DNA from: Defluviicoccus sp. bin129
Lineage (GTDB): Bacteria > Pseudomonadota > Alphaproteobacteria > MPNO01
NCBI GenBank assembly: GCA_002239065.1
Contig: MPNO01000027.1
Coordinates: 1 to 55,557, forward strand
DNA: 55,557 nucleotides
Direction: 5' to 3'
Shown: one piece after another, positions 9,366 through 18,000 of the stretch
How positions within the stretch are numbered: position 1 is the first letter of the stretch
Layout of the letters: each line of letters begins with the position of its first letter
Made by a program: the position numbers and the translations under genes
The notes under the pieces: generated by a model
Told to the model about the DNA's origin: nothing
The model's input: the letters and a program-made list of their open reading frames with translations, nothing else
Databases searched by the model: none

Positions 9366-9554
9366 GGCGACGGTTCCATATCCTGCGGCCAGCGACGCGG
9401 CGGCGGACGGTAGCCGGGCGGGTCCGGCCTGTCAACGTCAGGTCCGCGGGCTGTCGCTAGGACACGATATGTCCGGTTGATGTACCAGTCAGCTCAGACC
9501 GCGCTCGACAGGGGACAATTTCGTCACACACAGACCCCATGCAGGCGTTCCTGC
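9366..9554. other. 189-bp intergenic gap between rpmJ and the methyltransferase gene
   Basis: No coding potential seen. It should hold the rpmJ promoter. A short GGACA-N5-TGTCC inverted repeat lies near 9461-9475; too short to assign. Confidence 0.5.
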
Positions 9555-10481
9555 CTAACCGGCCACGCGCACCGCACGAAAGCACTCGTCGTCGACATCC
9601 CTGAAGTCGTCGCTCTCCGCCGACGCATTGCGGTAGAGCGTCTCGATCGGGATGGAGTCTGCTTCGTGCTTCGGGCGCGAAAGATAGAACTGGGCGTGGG
9701 AGTAGCCCTCTGCTTCCTTGCCCGACGTATCGAAGCCCTTGCTCTCCAGTCGTTCGAGAAACGCCGCCTGTTCCTCCGATGAGGCGAAGCGGCGCTGCTT
9801 GAACGTGCTTCCCTCCAGCCTCTCGGTGACATAGCCGGACTCGGCGAGCAGCCCTGCGATCCTTTCGAAGGGGAACGTCCGCAGCGCAAAGTTGGCGAAC
9901 CACGGCGGCTCATCCTGAAAGACTGCGGGCAAAAGGCGCTGGAACGTGGTTTCGGTCACGTAGCCGACGCAGCCGGTGGATATAACCAGGTCCACAGCTT
10001 GCAGGTCTGCCGCATTCTCCGCGGGCAACGCCTCGGATTCGAGGTCCAGCGCCAGACCCTCGTCCAGAAGGCCGACATCCTCGGCATAGGCGACCGCGTT
10101 TTCCGCAGCATCCAGCCCCAGCACCCGGATGTCGGCTTGCTGCTCGGCACACGAGAAAAAGCGTCTGTCGTAGGCAAGGACCTCTTCCGACGATGCATCG
10201 TCCAGGTGCTTCTGGCCCCAATGGGCATACAGCTCCGTCATGGACATGTCGTGCTTCAGAAGAGCGGCATTGACACCATAGGAGCAGCCGACATCGAGGA
10301 TATCGATGGCTTTGTCCCGGCTCTCCTGCAGGTGGGAAACCAACTCCTGAATGAGATATTTTGCGGCTCCTGGAAGGATGTAATCCAGGCCCTCCAGCTT
10401 ACGGAAGTACGCGCGTGGATCAGGCCTGTCGTAGATCTGATCCATCGAAACTTTACCCTCGAAGGTGTGGCTCGATTGCAT
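9555..10481 (-). CDS. class I SAM-dependent methyltransferase-like protein
   Basis: About 308 aa from ATG 10481 (MQSSHTFEGKVSMDQIYDR), with AAAGGAGA 15-20 bases upstream; ATG 10445 is an alternative. The SAM-binding motif I is ILDVGCSYGVNAALL (about 61-75), and a post-II acidic region 'LQAVDLVISTGCVGYVT' follows. The fold is a class I methyltransferase; the target is unknown. It follows asnB on the same strand with a 142-bp gap. Both genes are visibly less GC-rich than their neighbours, with codons such as AAA, TAT and GAT that are rare elsewhere here, which suggests recent acquisition as a pair. Confidence 0.7.
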   Translation of the reverse strand: MQSSHTFEGKVSMDQIYDRPDPRAYFRKLEGLDYILPGAAKYLIQELVSHLQESRDKAIDILDVGCSYGVNAALLKHDMSMTELYAHWGQKHLDDASSEEVLAYDRRFFSCAEQQADIRVLGLDAAENAVAYAEDVGLLDEGLALDLESEALPAENAADLQAVDLVISTGCVGYVTETTFQRLLPAVFQDEPPWFANFALRTFPFERIAGLLAESGYVTERLEGSTFKQRRFASSEEQAAFLERLESKGFDTSGKEAEGYSHAQFYLSRPKHEADSIPIETLYRNASAESDDFRDVDDECFRAVRVAG

Positions 10482-10623
10482 TTGGGTTGGCCTGTCTCCT
10501 TTCCGTCTTCGCTCCAGCCGCCATGGCGAAGGCAGCAAGCAGTTCAGGTACGTTCAGGGTGGTTGGTTGAGAGCGGTCGGTGCCCAAGCGATCAGCTAGT
10601 GGGGCCCCTCTCGATCGACGCGG

Positions 10624-12123
10624 TTACGCAGCTATGCGTTCGGCACTCCAGATTCCGGCATTGTCGAAGATGAGCCGGGGATCCTTGTAACGTTCACGAA
10701 TTACTCTTTCGTATAGCTCCCCTTCGCGCGCTCGATCGACCGGGCCGGATGATCCGATAATCTCCGCCAGCACCTGCTCGAGCGCATGGACGGTACCGCT
10801 ACCTTCGTCGAACTGAGCCTTCTTGCGCCACACCACCTCCGCCGGCAGCAACTCTTCGCAGGCCTTGCGCAGCACCCACTTCTCCGTTGTGTCGCGCGTG
10901 CCCTGGTCGGCGACCTTCATCTTGAGAGACGCCGGGATCGATTGGGCGAACTCGATGAGATCGCGATCGAGAAACGGCGTTCTCGCCTCCAGCCCCTGGG
11001 CCATGGTGATACGATCGACGCGCTGAAGATTGATGTTGTGCATGGCGCCAAGCGAACGCGTGATCTCGTCGGCGAGGGCTCGCGGGCGTCCGGCATAGCC
11101 GTGGTGGTAGCGATAGCCGGCGAAGAGCTCGTCCGCCCCCTCGCCGGTCAGCACCGCCTTGACGTGTCTCCGCGCAAGCGTGGTGGCGAAGTGGGTCGGA
11201 AGCGCGCTCCGCACGACATCCACATCCGGGCTCTCCAGATGGTAGATCACGTGTGACAAAGCGCCGGCCAGGTCGTCCGCGTTGAAGACGAGTTCGTGGT
11301 GGTCGGAGCCGATATGGTCGGCGACGACCCGTGCCGCTTCCAGATCCTGGCTGCCCGACATGCCGACCGAGAAGGTCTTCAGAGGACGGCTGCTCTCGCC
11401 CGTTGCAAGCGCGGCGATGATCGAGGAGTCGAGCCCGCCGGAGAGAAAGCAGCCGACCTCCACGTCGGCAACCATCCATTTTCGGACTGCGGCCTGGAGC
11501 ACAATCCGCAGCTCCCGCCATATCGGTTCCGGGTCTTCGTCGGGCAGGGTTTCGGCTGCCCCCTGGGGCATGCGGTGCCATTCCCGGTGCCCGGCGGCAC
11601 TGTCGTACATGACGCCTGGGGCGATCTCTTCCACACTGCTCACGGCGATATCGTCGAATGCCTTCAACTCCGACGCGAAGACAATCCCTTCGCCGAGGCG
11701 GGCCTTGTACAGGGGCTTGATGCCGAGCGGATCGCGGGCGGCGATGACGCGCTCTGGCGTGGCCAGAACGAATGCGAACATTCCGTCCAGCTTGGCAATC
11801 CAGCGCGGTTCGTCGGACTGGAAAAGATGCAGGATCGTCTCGCTGTCGCTGTCCGTCTCGAACGTGCCTTCGCCAAGAATCGCGCGCAGATCAGCATGGT
11901 TGTAGATCTCGCCATTGGCAACAAGAACATCGTCATCGCTGTAGATCGGCTGAGTGCCGCTCTCAGGGCCTATAATCGCGAGGCGGCAATGTGCCATCAC
12001 GGCCGGCACATTCGGGGCGCGCCTGACCTCCAGACCGTCAGGCCCACGGTGCGCAATCTTCCCGATCATCCGTCGAGCCAGAACCGGATCGTCAAGTTGC
12101 CACAGGCACACGAATCCGCACAT
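10624..12123 (-). CDS. asnB: glutamine-hydrolysing asparagine synthetase
   Basis: Converts aspartate, glutamine and ATP to asparagine. I choose ATG 12123 rather than 12129 so that cysteine is residue 2 (MCGFVCLW), because this Cys must become the N-terminal nucleophile of the glutaminase domain. That domain continues with RGPDG, NGEIYNH and DPLGIKPLY. The synthetase domain has the PP-loop LSGGLDSSIIAAL (about 227-239) and VLTGEGADELFAGY. At 499 aa it is shorter than E. coli AsnB (554) but within the family's range. Such shorter AsnB-like enzymes also amidate sugars or peptides in specialised pathways, so primary asparagine synthesis is not certain. Followed by the methyltransferase. Confidence 0.88.
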   Translation of the reverse strand: MCGFVCLWQLDDPVLARRMIGKIAHRGPDGLEVRRAPNVPAVMAHCRLAIIGPESGTQPIYSDDDVLVANGEIYNHADLRAILGEGTFETDSDSETILHLFQSDEPRWIAKLDGMFAFVLATPERVIAARDPLGIKPLYKARLGEGIVFASELKAFDDIAVSSVEEIAPGVMYDSAAGHREWHRMPQGAAETLPDEDPEPIWRELRIVLQAAVRKWMVADVEVGCFLSGGLDSSIIAALATGESSRPLKTFSVGMSGSQDLEAARVVADHIGSDHHELVFNADDLAGALSHVIYHLESPDVDVVRSALPTHFATTLARRHVKAVLTGEGADELFAGYRYHHGYAGRPRALADEITRSLGAMHNINLQRVDRITMAQGLEARTPFLDRDLIEFAQSIPASLKMKVADQGTRDTTEKWVLRKACEELLPAEVVWRKKAQFDEGSGTVHALEQVLAEIIGSSGPVDRAREGELYERVIRERYKDPRLIFDNAGIWSAERIAA

Positions 12124-12494
12124 CGACACACCTCTTCACTTGCCGCCGTCTGCACGGCGCGCTTCCGCCGACTTTGAAACAAAAGCAAACTGATTCGTAA
12201 TAATTATTATGCTTCTCTTACTTCGAACCAGTAAATCTTATGCTATACGACACTCGCCTATGTGTCAAATCGCGCACATGGCATGCCCGGTTCGAGGCCG
12301 ATACGGGACAGCGAAAAACGACGCGCGCCATTGGCCTTCGAATGCTTCGAGCGACGGGATGGCGAGGCCCGCGTCGGCGGGCCGCCGGCCCGGACGATCC
12401 CGGCGAGGCACGTCCTGCGAGACTCCGAACGAGGTCATGGCTTGTCCCCGTCCGCCATATGTGAGATGGGACGGATAGGGGAGGAGGAGCGGTC
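12124..12494. promoter_or_regulatory. 371-bp divergent intergenic region with an AT-rich core
   Basis: Lies between asnB (minus strand) and the DUF3574 gene (plus strand). Bases 12176-12250 are strikingly AT-rich for this window (e.g. AATAATTATTATGC near 12199), so this is the likely asnB promoter or the edge of transferred DNA. The GC-rich half from 12290 to 12480 shows no gene I can support. GGAGGAGGAG just before 12495 is the ribosome binding site of the next gene. Confidence 0.5.
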
Positions 12495-12917
12495 GTGATC
12501 GGACTGAAACGGTGGCTATGCGCCGCGGCGTCGGTCGCGCTCTGGACGGGAGCCGCCGCACATGCCGCCGATGCGCCGGCCTGTCCCGAGGGCACCGAGC
12601 GCTTCGCCGAGTACCGGCTGTTCTTCGGGCGGAGCATGGGCGGGGAGGAGGTCGTGTCGGACGTCGACTGGAGGCAGTTCCTCGCGCGCGAGGTCACGCC
12701 GCGCTTCCCCGACGGCCTGACCGTTCTCGACGGCGCCGGGCAGTGGCGCAACGCCGCCGGAAAGATCGAACGGGAGCGCTCGAAGCTCCTGGTCGTCGTC
12801 GCCCCGCCGGGCGCGGCGTCGATGGGTCGCACCGCGGAGATCGCCGCGGCGTACAAGCAGCGCTTCGGCCAGGAATCGGTATTGCGCGTCATCAGCCCGG
12901 TCTGCGGCTCGTTCTGA
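12495..12917 (+). CDS. secreted DUF3574-family protein
   Basis: 140 aa starting at GTG 12495, chosen because GAGGAGGAG lies directly upstream. Residues 1-25 form a Sec signal (GLKRWLCAAASVALWTGAAAHA, cleavage near AHA-AD). The mature part contains EYRLFFGRSMGGEEVVSD..W..FL..EVTPRFPDGLTV, the hallmark of DUF3574, and ends with a conserved C-terminal Cys (VISPVCGSF) that could pair with the Cys near residue 30 (APACPEGT). Function unknown; predicted periplasmic. Confidence 0.8.
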   Translation: MIGLKRWLCAAASVALWTGAAAHAADAPACPEGTERFAEYRLFFGRSMGGEEVVSDVDWRQFLAREVTPRFPDGLTVLDGAGQWRNAAGKIERERSKLLVVVAPPGAASMGRTAEIAAAYKQRFGQESVLRVISPVCGSF

Positions 12918-12947
12918 GCCGGGGGCGGACCAAAACGCGGAGCTGAC

Positions 12948-13826
12948 GTGCTCGCAGAAATCCTTTCCGTCGTCGCGCCGCTGTTCATCTGCGCCGGCAT
13001 CGGCTTCGTCTGGGGCCGGCTCGACAAGCCGTTCGACGCCGAGATGATGACCGGGCTCGCGCTCCATCTCGGGGTTCCCTGCCTGGTCTTCTCGACGCTG
13101 ACGAGGCTCGATATCTCGCCCGCCGCCTTCGGCGAGATGGCCGGCGCCTACACGCTCGCGCTGCTGCTGTTCATGGCGCTCGCGGCGGCGCTCACCCGGC
13201 TGTTGCGGCTTGAGGCGCGCGCCTTCATCCCGGCGCTCACCTTCCGCAACTCGGGCAATCTCGGGCTGCCGGTCTGCCTGTTCGCCTTCGGCGAGGCGGG
13301 GCTCGCCTACGGCATCGGATGCTTCGTCATCGCCGCGCTCTCGGGCCTCACCGTGGGGCGCGGGATCTACGCCGGCAGCACGGTCTTCGAGGCCCTGTTC
13401 CGCAACCCGATCGTCTACGCGATCGCGATCTCGCTGGTCTTCATGATCGGCGGGATCGAGCCGCCGGCCTGGCTCGCCAACACGGTCGAGATCGTCTCCG
13501 GGATGGCGATCCCGCTGATGGTGGTGTCGCTCGGCGTCGCGCTGTCCAAGATCCGCGTGGTCGGGATGGGGCGCGCCGCCGCGCTGTCGGCGCTGGAGCT
13601 CGCCGCGGGCTTCGCGGTCGGCGTGGGTCTCGCCGATCTGTTCGGGCTCACCGGCGTCGCGCGCGGTGTGCTGATCCTGCAATGCGCGATGCCGGTCGCG
13701 GTCCACAACTACGTCTTCTCCGAGGTCTATCGCCGCTCGCCCGAGACGGTCGCCGGCATGGTGGTGATGTCGAGCCTGCTCGCCTGCTTCACCCTGCCTG
13801 CGGTGCTCTGGTTCGTGCTGCGATGA
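12948..13826 (+). CDS. AEC-family (auxin efflux carrier-type) transporter, first copy
   Basis: 292-aa integral membrane protein with about ten hydrophobic segments, starting at GTG 12948. Internal duplication typical of AEC carriers is visible, with the signature FRNSGNLGLPVCLFAFGEAG in the first half and VLILQCAMPVAVHNYVF in the second. Bacterial AEC proteins export or import organic acids such as malate or malonate; substrate unknown. The stop overlaps the start of a second AEC gene (ATGA at 13823-13826), so the two form a tandem pair and may act together. Confidence 0.88.
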   Translation: MLAEILSVVAPLFICAGIGFVWGRLDKPFDAEMMTGLALHLGVPCLVFSTLTRLDISPAAFGEMAGAYTLALLLFMALAAALTRLLRLEARAFIPALTFRNSGNLGLPVCLFAFGEAGLAYGIGCFVIAALSGLTVGRGIYAGSTVFEALFRNPIVYAIAISLVFMIGGIEPPAWLANTVEIVSGMAIPLMVVSLGVALSKIRVVGMGRAAALSALELAAGFAVGVGLADLFGLTGVARGVLILQCAMPVAVHNYVFSEVYRRSPETVAGMVVMSSLLACFTLPAVLWFVLR

Positions 13827-14707
13827 CCCTGCTCGCCGAGCTCGCCTCGATCGTCGCGCCGGTCTTCATCTGCGCCGCTCTGGGCTTTATCTGGGCCCGG
13901 CGCGGGCTGCCGTTCGACGACCGGGTGGTCGCCACCCTGGTGTTCAATGTCGGCGCGCCCTGCCTGATCCTGGCGACCTTCGCCAAGGTCGAGCTCGACG
14001 CCGCCGCGCTGGCCGAGATCGCCGGCGCCTCGCTCGCCGCCTTCGCCGGGTTCGCCGCCATCGGCTTCGCGGTGCTGCGCGCGTTCCGGCTCAGCATTCC
14101 CGCCTATCTGCCGGCGGTGATGTTCCCGCTCGCCGGCAGCATGGGGCTCCCGGTCTGCCTGTTCGCCTTCGGCGAGGAGGGGCTCGCGCTGGCGCTGGTG
14201 TTCTTCGCCTTCGGCGCGATCGGCATCTTCACCGTCGGCGCCACCATCGCCGCCGGGTCGCTCTCGCTCGGGCGCATCGCGCGCTCGCCGGTGTTTTATG
14301 CCGCGGCGCTCGCGATCGGCATGGAGGCCGGCGGGATCGCGCTGCCGCGCTGGGCCTTCAACGCCGCCGACCTGCTGGGCGGCATCGTGATCCCGATGCA
14401 GCTGGTCGCGCTCGGCGTCGCGCTCGCCCGGCTGCGGGTGGCGAGCCTCGGCCGCAGCACCGCGCTCGCTGCCCTGCGCCTGGTGGCGGGCGCGCTGGTC
14501 GGCTGGGCGGTGGCCGAGGCGTTCGCGCTCGGCCCGGTCGCTTCCGCCGTGGTCATCCTGCAGAGCGCGATGCCGGTCGCGGTCTCCAGCTACCTGTTCG
14601 CCCGGATGTACGACCGCGAGCCCGAGGAGGTCGCCGGCATGGTGCTGGTCTCGACGCTGCTCTCGTTCGCGATGCTGCCGCTGCTGCTCGCCCTGCTGCT
14701 GCCCTAG
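13823..14707 (+). CDS. AEC-family transporter, second copy
   Basis: 294 aa, ATG at 13823 overlapping the stop of the preceding paralogue. It has the same layout: AEC motif AGSMGLPVCLFAFGEEG in the first half and VVILQSAMPVAVSSYLFARM in the second. The two proteins are clearly homologous but well diverged, pointing to an old tandem duplication. The stop codon overlaps the stop of the convergent SDR gene. Substrate unknown; organic anions are usual for the family. Confidence 0.88.
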   Translation: MTLLAELASIVAPVFICAALGFIWARRGLPFDDRVVATLVFNVGAPCLILATFAKVELDAAALAEIAGASLAAFAGFAAIGFAVLRAFRLSIPAYLPAVMFPLAGSMGLPVCLFAFGEEGLALALVFFAFGAIGIFTVGATIAAGSLSLGRIARSPVFYAAALAIGMEAGGIALPRWAFNAADLLGGIVIPMQLVALGVALARLRVASLGRSTALAALRLVAGALVGWAVAEAFALGPVASAVVILQSAMPVAVSSYLFARMYDREPEEVAGMVLVSTLLSFAMLPLLLALLLP

Positions 14708-15459
14708 TGCATCGCCGAGCCGCCGTCGACGACGATGGTCTGGCCGGTGACGAAATCGCTGTCCGCCGAGCTCAGATAGACCAGCGTGCCGAGCAGATCC
14801 TCGGGCACCTCGTCGCGCTTGATCGCGCGGGTCTGGGCGTTGGCGTCCTTCATGTCGAGCCACTGCTTGTCGCCGACCAGCTTCTCGCTCATGGTCAGCC
14901 CGGGGGCGATCGCGTTGACCGAGATGTTGTGCTCGCCGAGCTCGCGCGAGAGCGAGCGGGTGAAGGCCACCATCGCGCCCTTGGAGCTCACATAGTGGAG
15001 CATCATCGGCGTCCCCTTGAAGACGGTGCCGGACGCGATGTTGATGATCTTGCCGTAGCCGTTTTTCTGCATCTCGGGCACCACCGCCTTGACGCAGGAG
15101 AACACGCCGCGCGTGTTGACCGCCATCACCCGGTCCCATTCCTCCTCGGGGATCTCCAGGAAGGAGCGCTGCTGGAGGTCGGCGAATATCGCCGCGTTGG
15201 TCACCATGATGTCGACCTTGCCGAAGGCCTCGACGGTCTCCGCCACCATCGCCCGGACCTGGTCCGGATCGGTGACGTCGCAGCGATTGCCGATCGCCTC
15301 GCCGCCGGCCTGCTTGATGATGTTGACGGTGTTCCCGACGTCGAGGATGTCGCTGCAGCACAGCTTCGCGCCCTCTTCCGCCAGCGCCTTGGCGTAGTGC
15401 ACCCCGATGCCGCGCCCCGCCCCGGTGACGATCGCAACCCGTCCGTCGAGCCTGCCCAT
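14704..15459 (-). CDS. short-chain dehydrogenase/reductase (SDR)
   Basis: Classical 251-aa SDR. Cofactor motif TGAGRGIG near residue 12, structural NAA (TNAAIFADL), catalytic Ser in IASGTVFKG and YxxxK as YVSSKGA, and the C-terminal VTGQTIVVDGGSAMH. Asp after beta-2 (CCSDILD) suggests NAD preference; that is an inference. Convergent with the AEC pair, stops overlapping by four bases. Substrate cannot be assigned. Confidence 0.9.
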   Translation of the reverse strand: MGRLDGRVAIVTGAGRGIGVHYAKALAEEGAKLCCSDILDVGNTVNIIKQAGGEAIGNRCDVTDPDQVRAMVAETVEAFGKVDIMVTNAAIFADLQQRSFLEIPEEEWDRVMAVNTRGVFSCVKAVVPEMQKNGYGKIINIASGTVFKGTPMMLHYVSSKGAMVAFTRSLSRELGEHNISVNAIAPGLTMSEKLVGDKQWLDMKDANAQTRAIKRDEVPEDLLGTLVYLSSADSDFVTGQTIVVDGGSAMH

Positions 15460-15520
15460 GTCGGTCTCCTTCCCGCAAATTGGCCGGCGCCGATCATAGC
15501 GGCGGCGGACGGGCGTTCAA

Positions 15521-16522
15521 CTAATTGGCCGGGGTCGCCCAGGCGAGCCTGGCGGCGGAGCCCACCGGCCGGACTTCGGCGTCCCGCAGCTTGCCCGATT
15601 CCCGGAGCGCCCGGTGCGCCCTCGGCAGGTTGTAATGGGGCAGCGAGGGGTAGAGGTGGTGCTCCAGGTGGTAATGGACGTGGTGCGGGAAGATCAGCCA
15701 CATCAGCCAGCCGGGCCCGAGATTGGTGCGCGCATCGCGCCACACGTCGCCGGTCTCCGAGGTCATGCCGTGTTCGAGGATCGAGCGGAAGCGGAGCAGC
15801 GGCTGGAGCAGGAACCAGAGCGGGACAGCCCAGAGCAGCAGGTATTCGCGGAAGAAGCCGAAGGCGAGCGCGGCGGCGGGGAGCGCGACGTGGAAGGCCG
15901 CCACCACCCAGCGGTCCCTGAGCGCGTCGCGCCGCAGCTTCGGCGAGGTGTCGCCCAGCGGGTCGTGCTTCGCCCCGTCGAGCCTGGCGGCGGCGGGCGC
16001 GCCCCAGAAATAGGCATAGGTCTTCCACGCGGTGAGCCCGGCGACGTCCCGCAGCAGCTTGTTCGCGAGATAGGCGCGGCCGCGCGGATAGCCGCCATGG
16101 ATCGGCGTGTCCGGGTCCTGCCTGCCGAACATGTGGTTGTGGTGCAGCCGGTGGATCACCCGGTAGGAGAACATCGAGATGCCGCCCGGCGTGGCGCAGA
16201 TCCGCCCGACCAGGTCGTTGAGCCAGCGGGTCTCGTAGAGCCGGTAATGCACCGCCTCGTGGGCCAGGATGAACAGCGCCTGCGCCCGGGTGGCGATCAG
16301 CACCATGCAGGGTGCCAGCACCCACCATTCGGGAAACCGGACCGCGAGCGCCATCAGAAGCACGACTTCGAGCCAGGTCCGCAGCACCGAGAAGGTCGAG
16401 CGCAGCGGGTCGAGCCGGGTCAGCTCCTTGATCAGCGCGGGGTCGAGCCCGCGGCGGCCGCCGAGGTCGTCGTGGAACGCGTCGCTCCGGGCCGCCTTCG
16501 GTTCCGGCGGGATGGCGTTCAT
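15521..16522 (-). CDS. membrane fatty-acid desaturase-family protein
   Basis: Di-iron membrane desaturase or hydroxylase, 333 aa from ATG 16522 (MNAIPPEPKAARSDAF). The three histidine boxes are intact: HEAVHYR (88-94), HRLHHNH (124-130) and HYHLEHH (283-289), with hydrophobic spans between them. The family includes acyl-lipid desaturases and carotenoid or sphingolipid hydroxylases; sequence alone does not separate these. Divergent from the DegP-like gene with a 175-bp gap holding both promoters. Confidence 0.88.
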   Translation of the reverse strand: MNAIPPEPKAARSDAFHDDLGGRRGLDPALIKELTRLDPLRSTFSVLRTWLEVVLLMALAVRFPEWWVLAPCMVLIATRAQALFILAHEAVHYRLYETRWLNDLVGRICATPGGISMFSYRVIHRLHHNHMFGRQDPDTPIHGGYPRGRAYLANKLLRDVAGLTAWKTYAYFWGAPAAARLDGAKHDPLGDTSPKLRRDALRDRWVVAAFHVALPAAALAFGFFREYLLLWAVPLWFLLQPLLRFRSILEHGMTSETGDVWRDARTNLGPGWLMWLIFPHHVHYHLEHHLYPSLPHYNLPRAHRALRESGKLRDAEVRPVGSAARLAWATPAN

Positions 16523-16697
16523 GCCGCCAGCATAGCGCAGGGGTGGGGTCCGGCGCACCCGTTTCGTCGCGGCGCGGACCACGACCTCGGTGAGAAATCC
16601 GGGTCGGCCATGTATCCTCTCGCGCTCAAGGCGGCGGCCCGGACGCCCGCGGCGTATCGACCGCGGCGCGCGCCGGGCGGAGTTGGAGGCGGCGGCG

Positions 16698-17759
16698 ATG
16701 GGCAGGCGCTGGGGCCTGTTTGCAACGATCTGGGTGCTGATCCTGGCGACGGTCTATCTCGGCGACCGCTTCGTCCGCGACGTGTTCCTGACCGACGACG
16801 CCCCCCGGGCGGTGACCCCGCGCGGCGACCTCGCCGCCTTCGAGCAGTCGACCGTCAGGCTGTTCGAGGAGGCCTCGCCCTCGGTCGTCTATATCTTCAC
16901 CCATGGCGGCGGCGGCGGCGCCGGCGCCGGCTCGGGGCTGGTGTGGGACCGCGCGGGCCATGTGGTGACCAATTTCCATGTCGTGCGCGATGCGAGCGAC
17001 GTGTCGGTCCGGCTCGACGACGGCGAGGCGGTCAGGGCGTCCGTCATCGGCACCGCGCCCGACTACGACCTCGCGGTGGTCCGGCTGCGCGAGACGCGGG
17101 GGCGCATCCGGCCGATCCCGATCGGCAGCTCGGGCGATCTCAAGGTGGGCCAGGCGGTGTTCGCCATCGGCAACCCGTTCGGCCTGTCGCGCACGCTGAC
17201 GACGGGCGTGATCAGCGCGCTCAACCGGCGCCTTCCCACCGCCAACGACCGCGAGGTGCGCGGGGTGATCCAGACCGACGCGGCGATCAACCCGGGCAAT
17301 TCGGGCGGGCCGCTGCTCGATTCGGCGGGCCGGCTGATCGGGGTCAACACGGCGATATTGTCCGATACCGGGGCATCGTCCGGCATCGGCTTCGCGGTGC
17401 CGGTCGACATCGTCAACCGCATCGTGCCGCGGCTGGTCCGCGACGGCGCGGTGCCGCGGCCCGGCATCGGGATCGTGGTGATGGGCGAGGAGACCGCCGC
17501 CAGGCTCGGCGTCGCCGGGCTGGTGGTATCCCGCGTGCTGCCCGGATCGGAGGCCGAGAAGGCGGGGCTCAGGGCGGCCGATCTGGAACGCCGGGCGCTC
17601 GGCGACATCATCGTCCGGGTCAACGGGGTGGCGGTCCGTTCGGTCTCCGAATTCGCGGCCGAGCTCAGCGAGGCCGGAATCGGCGCCCAGGTCGAGCTCA
17701 CCGTGCTCAACCAGGGCCAGCAGCGTTCGGTCTGGGTTACGGTGATGGATATTTCGTGA
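16698..17759 (+). CDS. DegP/HtrA-type trypsin-like serine protease with PDZ domain
   Basis: 353 aa from ATG 16698 (MGRRWGLFATIWVLILA), preceded by GGAGG; the first 25 residues form a membrane anchor, so the protease is periplasmic. The catalytic triad is visible: His94 in VVTNFHVV, Asp124 in PDYDLAVV and Ser202 in NPGNSGGPLL. A single C-terminal PDZ domain begins about residue 255 (GIGIVVMGEE) and ends SVWVTVMDIS. The last ~20 codons of this gene are found again, inverted, upstream of the intact Rieske gene near 28.33-28.38 kb. The gene runs straight into a truncated Rieske oxygenase gene. Confidence 0.9.
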   Translation: MGRRWGLFATIWVLILATVYLGDRFVRDVFLTDDAPRAVTPRGDLAAFEQSTVRLFEEASPSVVYIFTHGGGGGAGAGSGLVWDRAGHVVTNFHVVRDASDVSVRLDDGEAVRASVIGTAPDYDLAVVRLRETRGRIRPIPIGSSGDLKVGQAVFAIGNPFGLSRTLTTGVISALNRRLPTANDREVRGVIQTDAAINPGNSGGPLLDSAGRLIGVNTAILSDTGASSGIGFAVPVDIVNRIVPRLVRDGAVPRPGIGIVVMGEETAARLGVAGLVVSRVLPGSEAEKAGLRAADLERRALGDIIVRVNGVAVRSVSEFAAELSEAGIGAQVELTVLNQGQQRSVWVTVMDIS

Positions 17760-17770
17760 AGCGGGCGGCG

Positions 17771-17970
17771 ATGTTCCTCGAGGACTGCTGGTATGTGGCG
17801 GCGGTCTCGGATGAAATCGGCGAGACCCCGCTGGCGCGGACCTTGCTCTGCGAGCCCGTCATGCCCTGCCGCACCGGCGATGGGGCGGTGGCCGCGCCGG
17901 AGGACCGCTGCCGCCACCGCCATCCGCCGCTGTCGCTCGGCAGGGTGGTGGGCGAGGGGCTGCGATGCGG
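17771..17970 (+). pseudogene. 5' remnant of a Rieske oxygenase gene
   Basis: Begins MFLEDCWYVAAVSDEIG and continues to the first half of the Rieske centre (DRCRHRHPPLSLG) and LRCG, then similarity stops at about 17970. The second Rieske histidine and the entire catalytic domain are absent. About 46 of 67 residues match the intact paralogue at 27274-28320. It sits 11 bases after the degP-like gene. The open frame continues to 18016 through unrelated sequence. It cannot make a functional oxygenase. Confidence 0.8.
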
Positions 17971-18000
17971 CGATCGCCTCCCGGCTGAGCGGTGTACGAC

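Noticed and set aside
12240..12464. 74-codon ORF in the asnB upstream region
   Set aside because: Arg-rich translation without start context; other frames equally open.
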